DNA from: JBEKCP01 sp050014815
GTDB lineage: Bacteria; Planctomycetota; Planctomycetia; Pirellulales; Thermoguttaceae
Direction of reading: 5' to 3'
Assembly (NCBI GenBank): GCA_050014815.1
Contig: JBEKCP010000141.1
Location: 1-10,558, forward strand
Length of the DNA stretch: 10,558 nt
Positions 6,222 through 10,558 of this stretch are shown piece by piece. How positions within the stretch are numbered: the first letter of the stretch is position 1; every line of letters starts with the position of its first letter. Below the pieces are notes generated by a model that was not told the DNA's origin, ran no database searches, and saw only the letters and a list, made by a program, of their open reading frames with translations. The translations under genes were made by a program, and so were the position numbers.

Positions 6222-6485
6222 ATGACACCCGACCTTACCGACCAACAGCGGCAGGCCCTCCACGAGACGAACGATGCCGGCCCGGTCACTATCGTCGATC
6301 CGGCCACGCATACACAATACGTGCTCGTGCGGGCAGACGTCTTCCAGGAGTTGCAGCACTGGGCTCGCGATCTGGAGCCCCCGGACGCTTATCCTCTCGT
6401 CGATCGTATTATGACGGAGGATGATGCAAACGATCCCCTCCTGGCCAGCTACCAGGGCGAGGCCCTTCCACGGGAGCCCGCATGA
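6222..6485 (+). CDS. MazE-like antitoxin candidate (TA-associated small protein)
   Basis: The ATG at 6222 with GAGGA at 6209-6213 (8 nt spacing) gives 87 residues. The sequence LTDQQRQALHETNDAGPVTIVDP then THTQYVLVRADVFQELQ matches a small protein type that I recall as the upstream partner of PemK/MazF toxins in planctomycetes and cyanobacteria. The C-terminal part is acidic (PPDAYPLVDRIMTEDDANDPLLASYQGE), as expected for a toxin-neutralising tail. The stop overlaps the start of a MazF-like reading frame (ATGA). Read-through upstream to 6126 is possible, but those residues are not conserved-looking. The gene appears intact while its toxin is not, so it is either an orphan antitoxin or a relic. 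A DNA-binding fold was not clearly recognised. Confidence 0.7.
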   Translation: MTPDLTDQQRQALHETNDAGPVTIVDPATHTQYVLVRADVFQELQHWARDLEPPDAYPLVDRIMTEDDANDPLLASYQGEALPREPA

Positions 6486-6553
6486 CCGCGCGTGGCGACG
6501 TAGTGATCGTACAGGTCGATGTGTGTCTCAAGGAATCGCTCGGGCTTTCCTGA
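6482..6553 (+). pseudogene. Truncated PemK/MazF-family toxin (5' remnant)
   Basis: The ATG at 6482 overlaps the antitoxin stop (ATGA), the usual arrangement for a coupled toxin. The peptide MTARGDVVIVQVDVCLKESLGLS begins like PemK/MazF toxins, whose N-terminus carries RGDVV/I as the first strand of the fold, normally followed by PF.D..G.K.RP. After about 12 residues the similarity ends and a TGA closes the frame at 6551-6553. A full toxin has about 110 residues. Copy C of the dispersed repeat lies some 60 bp downstream, so deletion or replacement at a recombination junction is the likely cause. Only a short match supports the family, though the genetic context agrees. Confidence 0.6.
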
Positions 6554-6594
6554 TTAAGCCAGTCAGCCGCTCTTTAGCATCACAGTTTGTGACC

Positions 6595-6834
6595 TTAATC
6601 TTTCGTCGCGCGCCCGCGCAACTGTTCGCCGACGCGGGCGAGCCATTCGGCCGACGGGAGGCCGTAGGCGCGGGACTTCTCGACGTGGCCGCGGGCCTCG
6701 TCGTAGAAGATCGCCCGATGGACGCCCAGCCGGCCGGCGTGGGCGAGTCCATCAGGCCGCTGGGGTCCAGGGATCGGAAAGAGGGACGCAGCACTTTGCT
6801 CCTCTCCCCCCTCTTGTTCTTCCCTGTTGCGCGC
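6595..6834 (-). pseudogene. Unidentified coding remnant containing copy C
   Basis: From the TAG of the 83-residue gene (6835-6837) to a TAA at 6595-6597 one minus-strand frame stays open for 79 codons. Its later part reads RPDGLAHAGRLGVHRAIFYD, then EARGHVEKSRAYGLPSAEWLARVGEQLRGR. This is the longest coding context of the repeated peptide in the window. There is no good start codon with a ribosome binding site, and the first part is a low-complexity pyrimidine-rich stretch, so I read it as the 3' relic of a gene. It is in the same frame as the gene upstream, separated only by the TAG. The family is not recognised. Confidence 0.4.
6612..6683 (-). repeat. Dispersed repeat, copy C
   Basis: The core is about 64/72 identical to copy B, the most diverged of the four. 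It still encodes the same peptide with two substitutions (KSRAYGLPSAEWLARVG). It lies between the truncated toxin and the 83-residue protein gene. Confidence 0.8.
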
Positions 6835-7086
6835 CTACTGTGTGGCCTGGGCCTGCGTGGCGGAAGACAAATCCTCAATCCGGACGATGTGCAATAGCGA
6901 ACAGTACTCAACACGGTCGAGAATGCCAAGCGCCTCGTTCCCGGGAATCGCAATATCAATCCGCGACCGCAGCACCCACACGAGTTCCGGATGGCGAATA
7001 TCAAACGCCTTGCCATCCGTCAGGTGGATTCGAAATGGAACGAACGGGGCCCGGCGGAGGAGTTGCACGAATTCTTCGGCTCGCAT
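6835..7086 (-). CDS. Conserved-looking small hypothetical protein (83 aa)
   Basis: The ATG at 7086 with GAGGA 6 nt upstream gives MRAEEFVQLLRRAPFVPFRI, then HLTDGKAFDIRHPELVWVLRSRIDIAIPG...DRVEYCSLLHIVRIEDL. This pattern (E-F-LLRR-PF-PFRIHL-DG--FDIRHPELV, ending R-E-CSLLHI-RIE-L) matches a short protein I remember as recurrent and multicopy in planctomycete genomes and annotated only as hypothetical. It is a compact mostly-beta chain without signal peptide or membrane segment, so it is probably cytosolic. The frame extends upstream to 7155, but the ribosome binding site decides for 7086. It stands alone between copies C and D and has no assigned function. Confidence 0.75.
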   Translation of the reverse strand: MRAEEFVQLLRRAPFVPFRIHLTDGKAFDIRHPELVWVLRSRIDIAIPGNEALGILDRVEYCSLLHIVRIEDLSSATQAQATQ

Positions 7087-7232
7087 CGGAAGTCCTCGAA
7101 ATCGACGATCTTGAAACCGCAGGTGCAGCGCACTCGCTTCAATCAGTCTATACAACCCGGAGGCGGGGTGTCAAGCGGCGAGAGCTATCTCCCCCACCGG
7201 CAATTCCACCGGTGCCCGCTATCCCGAGGCCG

Positions 7233-7523
7233 TCAAGTCGCTATCGGCTGCCCCATGCGTCGGGGTTCAGTTGACGGTCTTCGCCGGCTACGCCCCGCGG
7301 GGCCGGCCGCGCAATTGCTGGCCGACGCGGGCGAGCCACTCGGCCGACGGGAGGCCGTAGGGCCGGAACTTCTCGATCTGGCCGCGAGGCCGATGGCGGA
7401 GGGCACCGCGCCCCTGCCCGAGTGCGCCAAGAAGAACGCCAGAAACAGTGCGGCGGCGGCGCCCCGGACTGTCGCGCTAGCGGCCGACGTTGTCCGACGA
7501 GAGGTCTTGGTACTTCGCTTCAT
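7233..7523 (-). CDS. Signal-peptide protein running out of frame into repeat D
   Basis: The ATG at 7523 has AAAGGA (7530-7535) 6 nt upstream, a good ribosome binding site. The product has 96 residues and starts with a long basic N-region and a clear hydrophobic core (MKRSTKTSRRTTSAASATVR, then GAAAALFLAFFLAHSGRGAV), so export is likely. After about 48 residues the frame crosses copy D in a frame other than that of the conserved peptide and becomes Arg/Ser/Pro-rich. I infer a gene start that has lost its own body: only the secretion signal is credible, and the rest is a fusion artefact. An alternative is a frameshifted gene whose true continuation is the QIEKFRPYGLPSAEW frame of copy D. The family is unknown. 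Confidence 0.4.
   Translation of the reverse strand: MKRSTKTSRRTTSAASATVRGAAAALFLAFFLAHSGRGAVPSAIGLAARSRSSGPTASRRPSGSPASASNCAAGPAGRSRRRPSTEPRRMGQPIAT
7243..7377 (-). repeat. Dispersed repeat, copy D (long form)
   Basis: Gap-free match to copy B over 135 bp. The minus strand reads QIEKFRPYGLPSAEWLARVG...LRGRPRGA then TAG, with the same 3' tail (TTCAGTTGACGGTCTTCGCC on the plus strand). B and D share the tail while A and C carry only the 72-bp core, so B and D probably share a more recent source. Confidence 0.85.
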
Positions 7524-7654
7524 CGTTGGTCCTTTCCCAATGCGGTCTTCTGAAATGCTTGGTGAATTCTCCGATACGAGAGCGATGCGCGCTCGTGCGG
7601 ACATCGTTGCCCTCTCTTGCCACGTGGCGCGGCATCACCGTTCGGTTCTGCTGT

Positions 7655-7842
7655 TCACTTCGGCGGTTCTTCCCATTTCGCCTCGGTCTTGATGCCGGTC
7701 AGTTCCTCGGCGGCGCGATAGATCTGCGCAATGTGGGCGGGCCAGTCGAGATTGAGTTCGACCTGCGACAACGGCATCGTGTGACCGCCATTGCCCAGAA
7801 ACATCCCACCGTCAGTACTATCGTCGCGAATCTGCATTTCAT
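7655..7842 (-). pseudogene. Small secreted protein, apparently frameshifted
   Basis: Two overlapping minus-strand frames each look half right. The ATG at 7842 has an excellent Shine-Dalgarno (GAGAGGA at 7850-7856, 7 nt spacing) and encodes a signal peptide (MKCRFATIVLTVGCFWAMAV), but then turns Arg/Pro-rich and stops at 7699. The second frame, open from an ATG at 7837 to a TGA at 7655, lacks a signal but has the more natural C-terminus (LSQVELNLDWPAHIAQIYRA, then AEELTGIKTEAKWEEPPK). One indel between about 7780 and 7800 would join signal and body into a protein of about 60 residues. The start lies 13 nt after the stop of the 7856 gene, indicating an operon. The family is not recognised. Sequencing error is possible. 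Confidence 0.4.
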
Positions 7843-7855
7843 ACGGATGTCCTCT

Positions 7856-8500
7856 CTACTTTGCCTTCCCGGTGGATCGCGAGGATCCCAGCATCTTGGC
7901 GATCCGCAGCAAGTTGGCCCCGGTTTCCGCCAGGCGGTAATTCATCAAGTACGCGCCGCTATCGAGGGACGCCCCGGAAGCATACGGGATAATACCTGCC
8001 GTGGGAGACTGGACGGCGTAGATGGAGCCGACCAGACATTCGACCCGCGATCGGTAGTCCTGCCGGCCCGCGGCCTGGTCCGCCAGCGCCATGACCAGCG
8101 CGATGCGCGACAATTCCGATCTTATGGTTTCAACTCCTCGAAGTGCCGTTAACAGGGCTGAGGAAACGGCGGCCTTCCCCGTGCAACACGTAACGATTTG
8201 CCCACTCAGCCCTGCGGGCATCGCCGCCCGCGTCTGCTCAAATATACCCCCAATCGCCGGCGGGGCCAACAGATAGCCGCGGCGGCCAAGAAACTTCCGC
8301 ATCTTCTCCAGGCCGCGGAGCACTCGGTTGGTGGCTGGCCGTGGGTCCGCCGGAGCACCGCCCCGGGCCATCCCCGTCGAGTAGCTGAGCGGTCCCAATA
8401 GCTTCGGGCTTGGCGGAGAGCGGCGCCCACGCGATGGAGTCGGTCTCGGGCATTGCGTATCGAGGTCGGCGAATGCGTTAGAGATGCCGCGAACGGTCAC
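7856..8500 (-). CDS. ECF sigma factor C-terminal fragment (probably decayed)
   Basis: The frame is open for 214 residues from a GTG at 8500, but no ribosome binding site supports that start, and the first 60 residues are Pro/Arg-rich and unconvincing. The stretch VLRGLEKMRKFLGRRGYLLA, then PPAIGGIFEQTRAAMPAGLS, resembles the segment just after sigma region 4 in planctomycete ECF sigma factors, remembered as SRGLERLRKRLARRGL..SA.ALA..L.....AVPA.L. Regions 2 and 4 themselves are not visible in any frame upstream. The last 90 residues (TIRSELSRIALVMALADQAA...LMNYRLAETGANLLRIAKML) are helical and unfamiliar. I infer a truncated sigma gene or a gene assembled from fragments. The downstream start at 7842 suggests it once headed an operon with a small secreted protein. 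Confidence 0.4.
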   Translation of the reverse strand: MTVRGISNAFADLDTQCPRPTPSRGRRSPPSPKLLGPLSYSTGMARGGAPADPRPATNRVLRGLEKMRKFLGRRGYLLAPPAIGGIFEQTRAAMPAGLSGQIVTCCTGKAAVSSALLTALRGVETIRSELSRIALVMALADQAAGRQDYRSRVECLVGSIYAVQSPTAGIIPYASGASLDSGAYLMNYRLAETGANLLRIAKMLGSSRSTGKAK

Positions 8501-8529
8501 AGCCGCAGGTCAGGTTTGGGGGGCGGCGC

Positions 8530-8558
8530 TTGACAAGCCAAATTCCCCTGTTCAAAAT
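8530..8558 (+). promoter_or_regulatory. Promoter of the terminal operon
   Basis: A perfect -35 box TTGACA (8530-8535) is followed after 17 bp by CAAAAT (8553-8558), a fair -10. Transcription would begin near 8565, giving a leader of about 95 nt that contains the hairpin-forming segments at 8607-8650. Confidence 0.5.
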
Positions 8559-8606
8559 GATGATTGTCGGCCTGGTGCCGTGGGGTTCCAGTGGGCATCA
8601 CAAGAG

Positions 8607-8650
8607 TAAGAGCTCCGTGAACAATCACAGAAGCTCTTATCACTAAGAGG
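8607..8650 (+). promoter_or_regulatory. Candidate leader switch with mutually exclusive hairpins over the RBS
   Basis: Segment 1, TAAGAGCT (8607-8614), is perfectly complementary to segment 2, AGCTCTTA (8632-8639). Segment 2 also contains CTCTTA (8634-8639), perfectly complementary to segment 3, TAAGAG (8644-8649), across a TCAC tetraloop. Segment 3 is the core of the Shine-Dalgarno (AAGAGGA, 8 nt before the ATG at 8660). Pairing 1:2 exposes the site and pairing 2:3 hides it. The structure is read directly; regulation is inferred. Confidence 0.4.
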
Positions 8651-8659
8651 ATTACTCCA

Positions 8660-10474
8660 ATGCACGCAACGATCACCAAGACCTGGCTGACACTCATTGC
8701 CATTGTGTGGACAACCCAAGTCGTGATGGCGGAATCTACTCCCTTGGTCGTCTGGACGGACACGCCGTGGCAGGCGGTCACTCCCGACACGAAACCACCG
8801 GCCAATCCATCGCTCGCCATCAAGTTGGCGGCTGCGCGGGGAGGGATCGCGAGCGGATTGGTGCTGGTTTCGGGGGCACCCCGACCGGTCGTGGCGAATG
8901 CGGAAGCGTTGGAGGGACCGGGCGGCACAATCTCGGTCCAGTTGCGGTACGCGACCCGGTCCCTCGACTTGGGTCCGTCAGTTGGCGGCGCATTCGAGGG
9001 AGTGAAGTTGCTCGATGGATTTGATTGTGGTCAGACACGGTTCTTGGACGCCCTCAGTGAGACCCCGGTCAGCAACGAACCAGTTCAAGCGGTTTGGGTG
9101 ACAGTGGATGTCCCGGCTGCCGCTCAGCCGGGCGAGTATCAGGGCCGGATTGTCGTGGAAGGGAAGACGGTTCAGGTTTCGGCATCGGTTTCCGCTTTCA
9201 CCGTGCCGCCGCCGGGGGAACGCCGGTTGCATCTGAATGCCTGGCAATCGCCGGACAGCGTGGCCGCGCGTTATGGCGCGACTCCTTGGTCGGATGCGCA
9301 CTTCAAATTCCTCGAACCGTCACTAAAATTGGCCGGGCGCATGGGCGGCACGGTCATGTACGTGCCCGTGATCGGGCGGACTTACTTCGGTCATCGCACC
9401 GGCCTGATCACCTTCACCCGCCAAGGAGGAGAACTGGTTCCCAACTTTACTGCCTTCGAGCGCTATCTGGATTCCTGGATCAAGCTGGCTGGCAAGCCCC
9501 GTTTGGTGGTGGCGTTGGTTTTTGACGTTAATTACCGTGGCGGTCGCTACGATGCGAATGCCACGATTGAACTGACCGTGCGCGGCGAGAATGGCGTCTT
9601 CGAGCGTGTCGCCACTCCGATCTACGAGAAGAACGCCAAACTGTGGAAAGACGTCATGGAAGGAATGCTGCAGCGCACCGCAAAGGTCGGTCTGGCCAAG
9701 TATCAGATCCTCCTCGGTCAGAGCAACGACGTGCGCACCTTCCCGGAGGTTGCGGCCGTCTTTCGTGCCATTGAACCAGCCTTGGGATGGACGGCCTGGC
9801 GTCATGTGGGAGGCACCATCTCGAAGCCAATAATCGACTTTGGCTCGACCCGGATGGGACTGATCTCCGGGCCTGGTGGTCCCGTCTCGAAGTACACTTG
9901 GCCACGGGGTTGCCCGGAGTATCTTCCCGGTCCCAACACGTCGATCTTCGTGACTCCGCTGCGTTGTGAAATTTATGATGGCTCATCGTGCAACGGTTGG
10001 CGTCTTGTTCCGGATGGTGTCGCCTATTCCAACATCAATGGATTCGGTCCGCTCGGATTGGATTTGTGGACGCTGCCTCCGAAAGAACCCACGGCGGAAC
10101 AGAAGTTGGATCGTAAATGGAAGCCTCGCTCCTGGAACCTCAAGTCGTTCTACGCGATGGAATACGCGCCCAACATTGACCGCGGCCAACCCACCAGGTC
10201 GACCGTCGCCGGTCCCCAGGGTGCGTTGAGCACGACCCGGTTGGAAGCCTATGCCGAAGGTGCTTGCGAAAGCGAGGCCCGGCTCAGTATTGATTTGGCG
10301 GTGGCGGCCAAGAAGATCGACGCTGCGCGGGCCCGCGCTGTCGAGGAAGCCCGTTACAAGGGATTCCCGGCGGGCGTCCTGAGCGCGACACAGATCCCGG
10401 CGGACTGGCATGTGTCGCTGGCTGCCTTGTATGACCTGGCTGCCGAAGCACAGAAAGCGCTGGATGAAAAATAA
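8660..10474 (+). CDS. Secreted DUF4091/DUF6067-like protein (putative glycoside-hydrolase-like)
   Basis: The ATG at 8660 with AAGAGGA 8 nt upstream gives 604 residues. A signal peptide (MHATITKTWLTLIAIVWTTQ, ending VVMA) is probably cut before ESTPLVV. Residues about 30-180 form a beta-rich N-terminal domain (ATRSLDLGPSVGG, VWVTVDVPAAAQPGEYQGRI, VSASVSAFTVPPPGER). From about 195 comes a barrel-like region (LNAWQSPDSVAARYGATPWS, LEPSLKLAGRMGGTVMYVPV, LVVALVFDVNY). The end reads GPQGALSTTRLEAYAEGACE, which parallels the GP.GP..S.R.EA.REG..D/E motif near the end of DUF4091-type proteins. Such proteins are periplasmic or secreted and thought to act on polysaccharides; I cannot point to catalytic acids. 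It is the first gene of an operon, since its TAA overlaps the next ATG by one base. Local base composition is somewhat AT-richer than at 700-3900. Confidence 0.7.
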   Translation: MHATITKTWLTLIAIVWTTQVVMAESTPLVVWTDTPWQAVTPDTKPPANPSLAIKLAAARGGIASGLVLVSGAPRPVVANAEALEGPGGTISVQLRYATRSLDLGPSVGGAFEGVKLLDGFDCGQTRFLDALSETPVSNEPVQAVWVTVDVPAAAQPGEYQGRIVVEGKTVQVSASVSAFTVPPPGERRLHLNAWQSPDSVAARYGATPWSDAHFKFLEPSLKLAGRMGGTVMYVPVIGRTYFGHRTGLITFTRQGGELVPNFTAFERYLDSWIKLAGKPRLVVALVFDVNYRGGRYDANATIELTVRGENGVFERVATPIYEKNAKLWKDVMEGMLQRTAKVGLAKYQILLGQSNDVRTFPEVAAVFRAIEPALGWTAWRHVGGTISKPIIDFGSTRMGLISGPGGPVSKYTWPRGCPEYLPGPNTSIFVTPLRCEIYDGSSCNGWRLVPDGVAYSNINGFGPLGLDLWTLPPKEPTAEQKLDRKWKPRSWNLKSFYAMEYAPNIDRGQPTRSTVAGPQGALSTTRLEAYAEGACESEARLSIDLAVAAKKIDAARARAVEEARYKGFPAGVLSATQIPADWHVSLAALYDLAAEAQKALDEK

Positions 10475-10558
10475 TGAGAACGAAAACACCGCTCGTCTGC
10501 GCCGTCTTGGTGCTGGTGAGTTGCCCGTGCTACGGCCTCATCAACCCGAAATTCACAC
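10474..10558 (+). CDS. Secreted protein, 5' fragment
   Basis: The ATG at 10474 shares its A with the stop codon of the previous gene (TAATG), so translation is almost certainly coupled. The 28 visible codons read MRTKTPLVCAVLVLVSCPCY, then GLINPKFT, where the window ends. This is a signal peptide. Cleavage may follow CYG, or LVSC could serve as a lipobox. The GLINPKFT start of the mature part resembles secreted planctomycete proteins that I remember beginning GLINPNFTP.DLV, of unknown function. Being in one operon with the DUF4091-like protein suggests a joint extracytoplasmic role. Confidence 0.65.
   Translation, partial: MRTKTPLVCAVLVLVSCPCYGLINPKFT

Noticed and set aside
5103..7377. CRISPR array interpretation of the four direct repeats
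   Set aside because: Repeats are 72-135 bp, 600-900 bp apart, imperfect, and separated by genes. No cas gene is present.
1..10558. tRNA, rRNA or complete insertion sequence
   Set aside because: I saw no cloverleaf with a T-loop GTTCRANNC in proper context, no rRNA-like stretch, and no transposase motif.

Overview
The window most resembles chromosomal DNA from a planctomycete, possibly Pirellulales-like or an environmental relative. The signs are high GC, a secreted PQQ-like beta-propeller protein, a DUF4091-like secreted protein, an ECF sigma C-terminal tail of the type I associate with planctomycetes, small TA-like genes and abundant palindromic intergenic repeats. This assignment rests on remembered family features, not on a search.

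Layout. Positions 1-195 hold the 3' end of an unidentified gene. Positions 196-704 hold a long nested palindrome (279-416) and a near-consensus sigma70 promoter (493-522) with a leader of about 175 nt. That promoter drives a large low-complexity lipoprotein rich in Pro, Tyr, Ser and Thr (705-2258). A PQQ-like beta-propeller protein (2334-3947, minus) converges on it. Positions 3948-4268 carry two kinds of short intergenic repeat.

Positions 4269-7530 are an accessory patchwork of small genes: two adjacent uncharacterised genes, a DUF4160-DUF2442 pair, a MazEF-like antitoxin followed by a toxin gene of which only the first dozen codons remain, a conserved-looking 83-residue protein, and a signal-peptide gene. 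Four copies (A-D) of one repeat lie between these units. All four are on the same strand. On the minus strand the repeat encodes a conserved peptide around KFRPYGLPSAEWLARVG. Several flanking genes look truncated or extended where they meet a copy, so the region reads as repeat-bounded cassettes assembled by recombination.

Positions 7655-8500 (minus) look decayed. They hold a frameshifted small secreted protein and an apparent C-terminal fragment of an ECF sigma factor. From 8530 to the end a new plus-strand operon begins. It has a promoter with a perfect -35 box, a leader whose three segments can form mutually exclusive hairpins over the ribosome binding site, a secreted protein resembling DUF4091-type proteins (8660-10474), and a second secreted protein overlapping it by one base and cut by the window edge.

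The lipoprotein, the beta-propeller protein and the last operon all encode exported proteins and probably serve the envelope. The middle block is a mobile, decaying TA-like island.
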